Both the position numbers and the translations under genes were made by a program. A stretch of DNA of 64,000 nucleotides from Cupriavidus gilardii (lineage in GTDB: Bacteria > Pseudomonadota > Gammaproteobacteria > Burkholderiales > Burkholderiaceae), in the NCBI RefSeq assembly GCF_013314895.1, contig NZ_JABTYE010000019.1:47145-111144 (forward strand). The letters run 5' to 3'. Below, one piece after another: positions 25,577 through 33,882 of the stretch; positions within the stretch are counted from its first letter, which is position 1, and each line of letters starts with the position of its first letter. The notes beneath the pieces are model-generated. The model ran no database searches, had not been told where the DNA came from, and saw nothing but the letters and a program-made list of their open reading frames with translations.

Positions 25577-27623
25577 CGTCGTACTCCCCGATCATGTCGA
25601 TATTGCCGAGCACATGCAGTTGCACGTCGTCGCCCAGTTCCTGGTACGACAACACCGGCACGCTGAACAGCTCGCGCTCGAGAAACTTGCGCAGGAAACG
25701 GCGCACATCGATGGCGGTGACAAGGGCGCCCTCCATGTCCTCGCGCCCGGCAATGCCGGCCTTGATGCGCGCCACGATCGCTTCGATCTGATCGCCCTGC
25801 AAGGTCGAGTAGGCGCCGGCGGCGGTCTGGCGTACCGAGTCGCGGATCATGTTCTCGATGCCGTCGCCGACCAGCCAGACGTTGATGCGGGCTTCGCCGC
25901 GCGTATGCCGTCCGACGATCTGGCGGCGCAGCGCGACGCGGACGTATTCGGTCAGCATCACGGTCTCCTTCTCCTTCGGCGACCATTCGATCAACGCCTC
26001 GAAGATGGTGCGCAAATCCCGGATCGAGATCCCTTCGGCCACCAGCCGCTGCAAGACCTCCGAGATCTTGCTGATCGGCAGCTGCCGCTGCAGCTCCTTG
26101 ACCAGTTCGCTGTAGCGGGCTTCCATCGCATCCATCAGATAGCGGGTTTCCTGCACGCCAACGAACTCGTCGGCGAAGCGGTCGACCGCCAGAGCGGCGG
26201 CGTACGCGACCGCCTGCGCACCGGCGAGCAGTGTCAGTCCGGACTGCGCCAGCGAGGTCTGGTGCTCGGGCGCGATCCATTGCAGGCTCAGCCCGCCGAA
26301 CGGCAGGTTGTCGACGCGCTCGGCGATCGGCATGGCACTGGCCTGGCGAGCCAGCAGCAAGCGGCCGGCAGGCATGGCGACCCTCAGTACCGGTTCGCTG
26401 TACAGCAGCACGCTGAAGCTGCCCGCCGGCATTCCGGCATCGACAATCAGTTCGATCTTCTGCAGCGCGATGCCGAGCCGCTCGAACTTCTGCCAGCGCA
26501 GCCCTTCCAGCGCCTCGGCCAGGCCTGGCAGCGCCGCCACATCCCTGGCGAGCCTCAGCGCCAACGGCTCCGCACCCGGTGTCATGCGCGCCTCGCCGTC
26601 TCCCTCGGCGGCCGCACCGCCGTGGTCGGCCGTATTCGGCGCGAGCAACCTGGCACGGCGGCGCGCATAGAACGCGACCAGTCCCAGCAGCGCACCCAGC
26701 GGCATGAAGATCATCGCGGGAAAGCCCGGTACGAACGCGAACAGCAGCAGCACGCCGGCGGCGATCATCAGCGCGTTCGGCTGACGCGAGAACTGGTTGA
26801 CCAGATCCTGCGCCAGGTTCTCGCGCTTCTCCCCGGGCACGCGCGTGACCACGATGCCTGCCGCGATCGAGATGATCAGCGCGGGGATCTGTGCGATCAG
26901 GCCGTCGCCGATCGACAACACCGAGTAGACCTCGAGCGCCTTGCCGACGCCCATATCGTGCTGCATCGTGCCGACCGCAATGCCGCCGACGATGTTGACC
27001 AGGATCACGATGATGCCGGCGATCGCATCGCCCTTGACGAACTTCATCGAGCCGTCCATCGCGCCATACAGCTGGCTCTCCTTCTGCACCAGTTGGCGCT
27101 GGCGCTTGGCCTCGTTCGCGTCGATGGTGCCGGCGCGCAGGTCGCCGTCGATACTCATCTGCTTGCCCGGCATCGCGTCCAGAGAGAAGCGCGCGCCGAC
27201 TTCCGCCACGCGCTCCGCACCCTTGGTGATCACGATGAACTGCACCACCGTGATGATCGAGAACACGATGATGCCGACCGCGAGGTTGCCACCGACGACG
27301 AAGTTGCCGAAGGCGGTGACGATCTCGCCCGCGTCGTGCTGCAACAGGATCAGCCGGCTGGTGCTGACCGTCAGCGCCAGGCGGAACAGTGTGGTGATCA
27401 GCAGCAGCGACGGCAGCGCGGACAGGTCGAGCGGATCGCGCACGTAGATCGCGGTCATCATCAACAGCAGCGCGAGCCCGAGGTTGATCGCGATCAGCAG
27501 ATCCACCAGGATGGTCGGCAGCGGCAGGATCATCATGAACACCGCGACCATCAGCATGACGGCCAGCACGACATCCTGACGCCCGCCGATCGTGGCCAGC
27601 CAGGCGCTGAGGCGCTTGATCAT
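25563..27623 (-). CDS. sctV: T3SS export gate protein SctV
   Basis: 686 residues: seven to eight membrane helices in the first about 330 residues with the FHIPEP family region (GKQMSIDGDLRAGTIDANEA) between helices, then a cytoplasmic domain that forms the nonameric ring binding chaperone-substrate complexes. The start is ATG 27623, which overlaps the stop of the small upstream gene; the frame extending beyond is not coding. LcrD/InvA/SsaV family. Confidence 0.98.
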   Translation of the reverse strand: MIKRLSAWLATIGGRQDVVLAVMLMVAVFMMILPLPTILVDLLIAINLGLALLLMMTAIYVRDPLDLSALPSLLLITTLFRLALTVSTSRLILLQHDAGEIVTAFGNFVVGGNLAVGIIVFSIITVVQFIVITKGAERVAEVGARFSLDAMPGKQMSIDGDLRAGTIDANEAKRQRQLVQKESQLYGAMDGSMKFVKGDAIAGIIVILVNIVGGIAVGTMQHDMGVGKALEVYSVLSIGDGLIAQIPALIISIAAGIVVTRVPGEKRENLAQDLVNQFSRQPNALMIAAGVLLLFAFVPGFPAMIFMPLGALLGLVAFYARRRARLLAPNTADHGGAAAEGDGEARMTPGAEPLALRLARDVAALPGLAEALEGLRWQKFERLGIALQKIELIVDAGMPAGSFSVLLYSEPVLRVAMPAGRLLLARQASAMPIAERVDNLPFGGLSLQWIAPEHQTSLAQSGLTLLAGAQAVAYAAALAVDRFADEFVGVQETRYLMDAMEARYSELVKELQRQLPISKISEVLQRLVAEGISIRDLRTIFEALIEWSPKEKETVMLTEYVRVALRRQIVGRHTRGEARINVWLVGDGIENMIRDSVRQTAAGAYSTLQGDQIEAIVARIKAGIAGREDMEGALVTAIDVRRFLRKFLERELFSVPVLSYQELGDDVQLHVLGNIDMIGEYDDAYA

Positions 27624-27802
27624 GGCCGTGCTCCGCGCCGTGCCTGCGTGATGCGCCGGAACGCGTCGCCCAGTGCAGCGGCGATCCGGCATCCGACGCC
27701 GAAGGCCACCGCGCCGAGTACCAGCGCGAGCGCCAGGGCGACGATCACCGTGCTCCACAGCAGCGCCAGCGGCAACAACAGTGCCGCGAAGACGAACCTC
27801 AT
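27620..27802 (-). CDS. 60-residue membrane protein between the ssaM-like gene and sctV
   Basis: Very small protein: a hydrophobic stretch over residues 3-45 (LLLPLALLWSTVIVALALA then LVLGAVAFGVGC), probably two membrane helices or one hairpin, and a basic tail (FRRITQARRGARP). AAGGAG lies 5 nt before the ATG at 27802. It overlaps the upstream gene and sctV by ATGA junctions on both sides, so it appears to be a true gene of the operon. SPI-2 has no gene at this point, and I do not recognise a family. It may be an assembly factor for the export gate. Confidence 0.7.
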   Translation of the reverse strand: MRFVFAALLLPLALLWSTVIVALALALVLGAVAFGVGCRIAAALGDAFRRITQARRGARP

Positions 27803-28167
27803 GCTTGCTCCTTCGTACAGGCTTCCAGCAGCCTGCGTTGTGCCCGGACCGTCCGGTACCACAGCTCCGCGCCGCTGCCCGCCGGCATTGCCCCCGAGAC
27901 GAACAGACAGTCGTCGACCCGGAACACCCGCAGCGGCACGCCGGCCATGCAGGCCGGCGACCATCGCGTCAGCAGCGTGCGCAGCGCCGCGTCGGCCACG
28001 TACGGATCGACCGGCCTCATCGTGGACAACAACACGCGGCGGTCGCGCACTTCCATGAACACCTGGATCTCGCCGTCGCGTATTTCGACGCGGGGCTCGA
28101 TCGTGATCGGCTTGACGTCCATCAGCCGGAACAGCTTTTCCAGGTTGCGCAGCGTTCCAATATCCAT
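27799..28167 (-). CDS. SsaM-like T3SS hierarchy protein
   Basis: 122 residues with the start at ATG 28167, the same size as SsaM and at the same place in the order (between sctW and sctV). SsaM with SsaL and SpiC controls the translocator-to-effector switch in SPI-2; LEE has Mpc with a similar role. The protein is mixed alpha/beta (IGTLRNLEKLFRLMDV at the N-terminus). A GTG five codons earlier is an alternative start. Homology to SsaM is suggested by size and synteny; I see no diagnostic motif. Confidence 0.65.
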   Translation of the reverse strand: MDIGTLRNLEKLFRLMDVKPITIEPRVEIRDGEIQVFMEVRDRRVLLSTMRPVDPYVADAALRTLLTRWSPACMAGVPLRVFRVDDCLFVSGAMPAGSGAELWYRTVRAQRRLLEACTKEQA

Positions 28168-28293
28168 CGGTAATCCAGGCACGATCCCGGCGGCGCGAGC
28201 CGCCGGATGCGCTTGCTGTCCTCTTTGCTTGCGGTGTTGCCATCGTGCGCGGCAGTCGCGGCACGCGGCATCGGGCCGATACCTGAAGGGGCA

Positions 28294-29385
28294 TCAGCCC
28301 GTGGCGTCGTCCTCGGCAGGGTCCGTGTTCTCGGCACGATCGTTGAACTCGGCCAGTGCCGTCAGCACCTGCTGCCGGTGGTCGTCGTCGCGAAAACACG
28401 GCTCGGGCAGCAACTTGGCCAGGCGCGTGATATCGCGGACCAGCCTGAAGCCGCGCTCGCGGCCAAGCTGCATGCCGTCGACTTCGCCGCGGATCCAGTC
28501 GTGGTAGAGCCAGGGCTGGTCGACCATGCGAATCAGCAGGCGCAGGACTGCATCCGGCTCGACCGGTGGCTCCCCCAGGCCTCGCGCGATCCGCCCGCAT
28601 TGCTCCTCGCATCCGAGAAAGATCAGCAGGCGTTTCAGATCGCGCACCACCGCGGCGAGCTTGATGCCCTCGGCCGCGTCGTCCTCGACGCCGCTCAGTT
28701 CGGCCCCTAGCGCACGGATCAGTACCTTGACCTTGCGCCGGCGCTCGCCGATGCCGGCCAGTTGATCGAGAAACGCCGCGATGCCCTGCTGCACCACGTC
28801 GGCGCGCTGATACAGGGATTTCAGCTGCGACATCAGTTCCGGCGTCATCGCGCCGAACTCGAGCCAGCCCAGCATGGCCAGCTCCCAATCGCCGCTGGCG
28901 CCGAGCCGCCGCTCCAGAGCCTCCTCCAGACGGGTGCGCTTGCGCCCCGGCCGGTGCTGCTCGGCCATCGCGGCAAGCAGCAACGCCACCGCTGCCGGAT
29001 GCAACGCGCTGCGCTCGATTGCGGCGAGCAGGCTGTCGACGTCGTCGATGTCGCCGAACTGCTGCAGCAGCTGCTCGATGCGCGGGTCCTTGTTGGCCAG
29101 CAGAGACTTGGCGAGCTTGCCGACGAAGGCGCGCGCCAGCAGGGCGTCGTTGCGGCGGTCGCCGCGCAGCAGGGCGTGCAGCTTCGAGGAATGCACATTG
29201 GTAAGGGCCGCTTCCTGCAGGCGGCGCGACGCGTTCAAGGCCCGTGCCGCGAGGTCCATCGCCGAGCGGGCAGGACCGACCTGCTGCGGTCCGCGGCTCG
29301 GTGCACCACTGCCCTGACCCGGCGTGATCGCCGGGGCCGGGCCGGTCGGAATGACGGGCTTGGGGCCCTGTACCCGGGGGCTCAT
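28294..29385 (-). CDS. sctW: T3SS gatekeeper SctW (SsaL/SepL-like)
   Basis: 363 residues. A Pro/Gly-rich N-terminal secretion/linker region is followed by three helical X-bundle segments of the HrpJ/YopN/SepL family (ALLARAFVGKLAKSLLANKD, ALERRLGASGDWELAMLGW) and a C-terminal TyeA-like part (LRLLIRMVDQPWLYHDWI). The gatekeeper blocks effectors until translocators have been exported. The start is set at ATG 29385, which overlaps the sctL stop (ATGA) like other junctions here; ATG 29394 is the alternative. A 126-bp gap follows before the SsaM-like gene. Confidence 0.88.
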   Translation of the reverse strand: MSPRVQGPKPVIPTGPAPAITPGQGSGAPSRGPQQVGPARSAMDLAARALNASRRLQEAALTNVHSSKLHALLRGDRRNDALLARAFVGKLAKSLLANKDPRIEQLLQQFGDIDDVDSLLAAIERSALHPAAVALLLAAMAEQHRPGRKRTRLEEALERRLGASGDWELAMLGWLEFGAMTPELMSQLKSLYQRADVVQQGIAAFLDQLAGIGERRRKVKVLIRALGAELSGVEDDAAEGIKLAAVVRDLKRLLIFLGCEEQCGRIARGLGEPPVEPDAVLRLLIRMVDQPWLYHDWIRGEVDGMQLGRERGFRLVRDITRLAKLLPEPCFRDDDHRQQVLTALAEFNDRAENTDPAEDDATG

Positions 29386-30218
29386 GCTTGCCATCCCGGT
29401 GAGTCGGTATCCGGCTGACCGCGGTCACGCAGCGGCTGCGGGACCTGGCCTCCTCCTGCCATGCCGTCCAGATCGGCGAGCAGACCGTCCAGATGGTTGC
29501 CCAGGCCATCCGGGTCCTGTTCGCCGTCGCGCCCCTCCTCCCGGACAGGCTCGTCCGGCGAGGGGGGCGTTGCGCCCGGCTCGCCGCCGATGGCGGCCAG
29601 CAGGAGGGCAAGATGACGATCAAGATCGATGCGCAATTGCACGTAGGGGCTGTCGAGCAGCGCCTGGCCGGGCGCGAGCGCCGGTTCGGCGCTGACCGTG
29701 AACCCCGGTTCCGCCGGCAGCCGTGCCGCGACCGCTTCGAGATCGTCGGGACACAGCCGCAGCGTGAACGCGCCGTGCGAGGACAACTCGCGCGATCGGG
29801 CCGCTACGCGCTGCGCGATCAGGGCGGCTCGGTCCGCCTCGCCGGCGAAGCACGCGACCGCATCGGCAATCAGGGTCCGGCAGCGCGTTTCCAGACGCTG
29901 GGCAATGATTGCCTCGAGTTCGCTCTCGCACACCAGCCAGCGCAGCACGTCCTGGCAGATCGCGTCGTGGGCGGCACGCGCCTCTGCCTCCGCGCGGCGC
30001 TCGCCTTCGGCACGCGCCTCGGCCAGGATCTGCGCTGCCTCAGCGCGCGCCTGCGCGCGACGGCGACGGCTGGCCCGCAGCACGGCGGCGGCGCGCGAGC
30101 GGTTGCGGCCGAGCACGGCGGCCGCATCGATGTATCCGTCCAGCGTTGCCGCCGGCACGATGCCGCCCACGGGCAATTCACCGCGGACCGCGGTGATCGT
30201 CAGTCCAAAGGGATTCAT
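29382..30218 (-). CDS. sctL: T3SS ATPase stator SctL
   Basis: 278 residues. A Gly/Val start is followed by an Ala/Arg/Glu-rich coiled coil (residues about 45-95, RRRRAQARAEAAQILAEARA) and a globular V-ATPase-E/FliH-like domain. SctL regulates SctN and links it to SctQ. The last about 60 residues are acidic, Gly/Pro-rich and low in complexity, beyond the normal FliH-like end. ATGA overlap with sctK upstream and sctW downstream shows coupled translation. Confidence 0.9.
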   Translation of the reverse strand: MNPFGLTITAVRGELPVGGIVPAATLDGYIDAAAVLGRNRSRAAAVLRASRRRRAQARAEAAQILAEARAEGERRAEAEARAAHDAICQDVLRWLVCESELEAIIAQRLETRCRTLIADAVACFAGEADRAALIAQRVAARSRELSSHGAFTLRLCPDDLEAVAARLPAEPGFTVSAEPALAPGQALLDSPYVQLRIDLDRHLALLLAAIGGEPGATPPSPDEPVREEGRDGEQDPDGLGNHLDGLLADLDGMAGGGQVPQPLRDRGQPDTDSPGWQA

Positions 30219-30835
30219 AGCAGACGTTCCAGGCGAAACAGCATCGGCAAGGCAAGCCCCGTCGGCGGCGTCGCCAGCAGCGGGCCAGGTGGCGGCAGGC
30301 AGATCGACAGCGCCTGCCAGACGGTGCTGCCGGGCAGCGTCTGGTCCAGCCACAAGCGGCCCAGCTCGCGCAGCCATTCGACGATCTGCTCGGGTGGGCG
30401 GCTCAGGGCCGGCGCCTTGCCGTCCGGCACCAGCGCGGCCAGCTGGTCGCAGCCGTCGTCGCCCAGTACCGCCAGCAATTGCCGCCGGTAGTCGCCGAGC
30501 AGCAGCAGTTCAGGGGCACGCGCGGCGACGGCCCCGAGCGCGACGAGCAGCACCGGCAGCCGCGGCTCCAGCGCCAGCATGCGGCGCTGCTCGTCGGACA
30601 ACGCCGCGGGGAGCGGCGCCGCCGGAAAACCGCGGCGCTGCACGATCAGCGCGTCGAGGGCGCGGCGGCTGCCGGGATGGCGGCGATAGTCGTCTCGCCA
30701 CGCATCCAGCCCGAGATAGCTCCACCAGCCCGGGTGCATCGCCGCGCCCGGGCGCCACGCCAGCGTGTGCAGACGCTGCACCGCGGGGCACAGGCTTTGC
30801 TGCGCGCGTGCGCCGGCCTTGGCGGCTTCAGACAT
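30215..30835 (-). CDS. sctK: T3SS sorting platform protein SctK
   Basis: 206 residues, Leu/Ala-rich helical protein between sctJ and sctL, the place of SctK/OrgA/MxiK and of the ssaJ-ssaK intervening gene in SPI-2. The N-terminal pattern with HPGWWSYLGLDAWRDDYR resembles the Trp-rich region seen in YscK-type proteins. SctK caps the cytoplasmic pods and connects them to SctD. ATG 30835 overlaps the sctJ stop by 8 nt. Confidence 0.78.
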   Translation of the reverse strand: MSEAAKAGARAQQSLCPAVQRLHTLAWRPGAAMHPGWWSYLGLDAWRDDYRRHPGSRRALDALIVQRRGFPAAPLPAALSDEQRRMLALEPRLPVLLVALGAVAARAPELLLLGDYRRQLLAVLGDDGCDQLAALVPDGKAPALSRPPEQIVEWLRELGRLWLDQTLPGSTVWQALSICLPPPGPLLATPPTGLALPMLFRLERLL

Positions 30836-31568
30836 CGACGGTCCCCTTGCGCCGCGCGATCCACAGCGACAGTCCTGCCATCGCGCACAGTGCCAGCACG
30901 CTGCCGGCCACCGCGGCGGCCGCCTGGGCCGGCTGCGCCTGCAGCCACTGGCGCCACCGCGACGGCGGCGCCTCGGCGGCCGGCGCCTGATAGCGATAGT
31001 CGGCGGCCTGCATCACCACGCTGATCTGGTCGGACGCGATATCGGGGATGCCATCGCGGATCAGGCTGCGGATCTGCACTTCGTAGTTGCCCAGATTGAA
31101 TTGCGGCGAATATTTGATGAAGACTGCCGCCGACGGCGCGCCGGTCGGCTTGCCGTTTTCGTCGACCTTCTGCGCGATCGATACCTTCGCTCCGATCACG
31201 CCGTCCATTGCCGAGATCATGCTTTCGAGCTGCTGCTCCTTGAGCAGCTGCATCTTGGCGCGCTCCTGCGCGGGCGAGGTCACCAGCTGGTTCGACGGAA
31301 ACAGGTCTTCCATGCCAAGCCGCTTGTGGTGCGGAAAGCCGTTCTGCCGCAATACCTCCACGGCATTGATGAACTCGCCCTTGTCGACGCGCAGCGTCAC
31401 CGTGCCGCCCTTCTCCACGACCTTTTCCGCGGGGATATGGCGCAGCATCAGCAAGGCCAGCATCTGGTTCGCCTCTGCCTCGCCGACATTCGAGTACAGC
31501 GTCATCTTGCAGCCGGCCATGCTGGCCGCGGCCAGCACAGCAAGAGCGATCGTGCGGAAGCGCTTCAT
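30828..31568 (-). CDS. sctJ: T3SS inner-ring lipoprotein SctJ
   Basis: 246 residues, YscJ/PrgK/SsaJ family. It has a lipoprotein signal with lipobox MAGC (Cys at about residue 20), two ring-building domains (LYSNVGEAEANQMLALLMLR, the GYPHHKR-like FPHHKRLGMEDLF, and VSIAQKVDENGKP), a C-terminal membrane span at about 215-238 and a short basic end. It forms the inner ring with SctD. The start overlaps the sctI stop as ATGA. Confidence 0.96.
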   Translation of the reverse strand: MKRFRTIALAVLAAASMAGCKMTLYSNVGEAEANQMLALLMLRHIPAEKVVEKGGTVTLRVDKGEFINAVEVLRQNGFPHHKRLGMEDLFPSNQLVTSPAQERAKMQLLKEQQLESMISAMDGVIGAKVSIAQKVDENGKPTGAPSAAVFIKYSPQFNLGNYEVQIRSLIRDGIPDIASDQISVVMQAADYRYQAPAAEAPPSRWRQWLQAQPAQAAAAVAGSVLALCAMAGLSLWIARRKGTVDV

Positions 31569-31891
31569 TGCATCGTCGTCAGCTTGGTGATCGATTGCGA
31601 CAGCGTGCCGGCGATCTTTGCGATCAGGTCGACGCCGTTGCGCATCTCCAGCAGCGACCGCTGTGCCCGCGTCATGGCAGCGGGATCCAGCGCGGCGCTC
31701 GCGTCGACGGTCTGCACGCGCGCGGAGACCGTGGCGTCCGCCTTGCGCATCGCTTCGGTGACGATCGCCTCGGGCTTGGGCACCCGCACGGCCATGGCAT
31801 CCATGAACGCCTGGATGTCGGCGGCCGCGGGCGCCTTGCCCGTGGCGGGGGCCAGCATCTGGCCGGCGACAGTGGTGGGGTCGATATTCAT
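31565..31891 (-). CDS. sctI: T3SS inner rod protein SctI
   Basis: 108 residues, Ala/Met-rich and helical, located before sctJ. The C-terminal amphipathic helix (MRNGVDLIAKIAGTLSQSI) is the assembly part of inner rod/adapter proteins, which join the export gate to the needle. Secreted by its own system as an early substrate. ATGA overlap with sctJ. Length and location fit SsaI (82) and PrgJ (101). Confidence 0.85.
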   Translation of the reverse strand: MNIDPTTVAGQMLAPATGKAPAAADIQAFMDAMAVRVPKPEAIVTEAMRKADATVSARVQTVDASAALDPAAMTRAQRSLLEMRNGVDLIAKIAGTLSQSITKLTTMQ

Positions 31892-31917
31892 GATGAATGC
31901 CTCGATACCTTTGATAC

Positions 31918-32226
31918 TTAGTGGCGGGTGCGGGGCGACGCGCCAATGACACGAGGCGCAGCGGCGGCATCCCGTTTGGCGGCGATCAGCATCGCCAGCA
32001 GCAGAGCCGGAGGATCGTTGCGCTCGCCCAGACAGGCACGCGCCTCGACAAGCCGGCCGCTCTGCATGTACAGATGCGCCCGGCAGATGGCTCGGTCCTG
32101 CTCGTCGTCAATCAACAGATCGATGGTGTCCAGAAAGACATCGATCTCGCCGCGCAGCCGTTGGTTGGCGGCGGCGAACGCCAGTTCCACCAACAGGCGC
32201 TTGACCTCTCTCGGCAATGGCTGCAT
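31918..32226 (-). CDS. Needle chaperone SctG (SsaH/YscG-like)
   Basis: 102 residues with a TPR-like helical pattern (VFLDTIDLLIDDEQDRAICR, AHLYMQSGRLVEARACLG), the form of YscG/SsaH/EscG, which with the small SctE-like (YscE) partner keeps needle subunits monomeric. Position between sctF and sctI is the same as ssaH. A 2-nt gap separates it from sctF. The C-terminal about 20 residues are basic and without structure. Confidence 0.75.
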   Translation of the reverse strand: MQPLPREVKRLLVELAFAAANQRLRGEIDVFLDTIDLLIDDEQDRAICRAHLYMQSGRLVEARACLGERNDPPALLLAMLIAAKRDAAAAPRVIGASPRTRH

Positions 32227-32228
32227 GG

Positions 32229-32447
32229 CTAGATCTTCTGGATGATGCCGGCAACCATATCGTGCACCATCTTGATGACCGCGCTTTGCAACCCGGTCAT
32301 GTTGGTAACCGCAGCGGTCCGCTTCTGGACCTCAAGGAAGTCCGAGGTCTCGCCGGTGGCCATCGCACGCTGCACGGCGGCAGCCATAGCGAAATTCGCG
32401 GACGAGATCGGACCGTCCATGCCATCGATCACTGGATTCAGATTCAT
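32229..32447 (-). CDS. sctF: T3SS needle subunit SctF
   Basis: 72 residues, helix-turn-helix form of needle subunits with the C-terminal helix VIKMVHDMVAGIIQKI that packs in the needle wall. Size matches SsaG (71). First structural gene of the island, beginning only 6 nt after the AraC-type regulator gene, so it is probably transcribed with it. Confidence 0.9.
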   Translation of the reverse strand: MNLNPVIDGMDGPISSANFAMAAAVQRAMATGETSDFLEVQKRTAAVTNMTGLQSAVIKMVHDMVAGIIQKI

Positions 32448-32453
32448 GTGCTT

Positions 32454-33179
32454 CTATTCCTCGTTCGCTGCGTCGTTGATGCTTTGGTGGTGCTGCCTGA
32501 GCAGCCGGGGACTTGCCTCGTAGCGGCGGCGAAAGCTGACGCTGAAATGCGCGTGGCTGTTGAAACCGCACTCCTGCGCGATATCGGTGACCTTCATCGA
32601 GGTCAGCAGCAGCAGTTCCCGCGCGCGCTGCAGCCGGCGTTCCAGCAGCCAGTTCTTGGCCGACACGCCGAACTTCTCGTAGAACATCACGTTCAGCTTG
32701 CGCACCGGAATGCCAAGCGCCTTGGCGTACTGCGTGACCGGCCACGCGCTCATGCTGTTTTCCTCGATGAACTCGAAGAAGTCGCGGCTGCTGTCGATCA
32801 GGTGGTGCAGAAGCCGGGAGAAGTACTCCGGCTCCGTGCCCATGCAGTAGACATAGGCGAAGCGCAGCATCGCGCGCGGCTCGGCGGCACCGAGATGCCG
32901 AATCACGTTGATGGTTTCCTCCGGCACCGTGATCCGCTTGACCGGTTCTCGCCAGAACTGCGTCCCTCTTCGGTAGCGGCTCGCCAGCTCGTGCAGCTCG
33001 CGGTAGATATCCTGGAAGTCCCCCGAATGGAAGACGTAGGTATCGATACCCTCGCGCGCCGGAATCGCCGTCGCATTGCCGTTGGTGAAGACCAGGCTGC
33101 ATGCCGGCACTTCGTACGTCTCGCCGTTGCACTCGATCCGTCCGGACCGGCTGAAGACCATTAGCTTGACTGCCCCCAT
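32454..33179 (-). CDS. AraC-family regulator at the head of the T3SS operon
   Basis: 241 residues: an N-terminal sensing domain without a clear cupin motif (about 1-125) and a C-terminal AraC DNA-binding domain with two helix-turn-helix units (VRKLNVMFYEKFGVSAKNWL and VTDIAQECGFNSHAHFSVSF). AraC activators such as InvF, ExsA and HrpB switch on T3SS genes, and this one likely does the same for the operon that follows. ATG 33179 has GAGGGA 4 nt upstream and is preferred over a GTG five codons earlier. Confidence 0.9.
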   Translation of the reverse strand: MGAVKLMVFSRSGRIECNGETYEVPACSLVFTNGNATAIPAREGIDTYVFHSGDFQDIYRELHELASRYRRGTQFWREPVKRITVPEETINVIRHLGAAEPRAMLRFAYVYCMGTEPEYFSRLLHHLIDSSRDFFEFIEENSMSAWPVTQYAKALGIPVRKLNVMFYEKFGVSAKNWLLERRLQRARELLLLTSMKVTDIAQECGFNSHAHFSVSFRRRYEASPRLLRQHHQSINDAANEE

Positions 33180-33882
33180 CTTTCCCTCGAACACTCGTGC
33201 TCAGTGGCTGCATCATTCCATCGCCGGACCCGGATACCGATCCGGTGATGACCTGAAAGACGTAGCTGTCCGGCGTCGTGGAGCATGCGGTTCGATGCGA
33301 TCGACGGCGCCGGACAGCGCATCGATATCAAACCATTTATCGAATGAACTTTGAGAATTTGAGGGTCTACTCGAATCGTTTAGAGAAAGTCTCGATCGAT
33401 TTCTTATAACTTCTTTCCCGCAACCCGAAATGTGAGACGCGTACGGCGGTTTGCGTGCGCGAACGCACGGTCGATGACCCGCCGATCGCGGGTGCGGACA
33501 GCCGAATCACGCGATCACGCGCCTTGCGTCGCGGCTCGGTGCCGGCAAAGGCAGTGGGCAAAAAAAATCCGCCTGTGGCAGGCGGACAAAGCAGAGGCGG
33601 GGAGGCCGGGAACGAGTCCGACCGGCGCGAAGTGTCGCCCTCCGTCGCCACGGGCACATCAGGAAATCGCGACCGATTTGCGATCTTCAACCGCGAAATG
33701 TCACGCGGAGATTCGGCGACTTCACAGTCGACCCATTGACGACACCAGCATCCGGACTAGCTCCACTTCCCTCACGCACTCTGCGGCGGTATAAGTGGGG
33801 CCGCGGCGCCCGCGTCGCGTGGCGACACGGCCTCGATGTCGTTCCCGCTTATCTTTTTTGCACGGCATATCGAGCGGAAATC
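33180..33882. other. Regulatory gap between the T3SS operon and the two-component genes
   Basis: No convincing gene in about 700 bp. The stretch 33320-33420 is distinctly AT-rich compared with its surroundings and probably contains the minus-strand promoter of the AraC gene and T3SS operon. An orphan minus-strand terminator lies at 33560-33586. The segment 33780-33882 should hold the promoter of the response regulator gene; an AT-rich patch occurs just before its start. Confidence 0.6.
33560..33586 (-). terminator. Intrinsic terminator on the minus strand
   Basis: Perfect 8-bp stem TCCGCCTG/CAGGCGGA with a 3-nt loop, followed on the minus strand by eight T residues (A-run at 33560-33567 on plus). 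There is no minus-strand gene just upstream; the nearest is the beta-lactamase gene 2.5 kb away. It may end a small RNA, insulate the T3SS promoter, or act within a long leader of the AraC gene. Confidence 0.8.

Noticed and set aside
25158..28058. 966-codon plus-strand open frame opposite sctN and sctV
   Set aside because: Low-complexity His/Asp/Arg translation typical of antisense GC-rich shadows; no start signal.
33736..33882. N-terminal extension of the OmpR-type response regulator
   Set aside because: Codons before 33883 have no receiver-domain similarity, while the ATG at 33883 gives the normal MRILLIEDD start.
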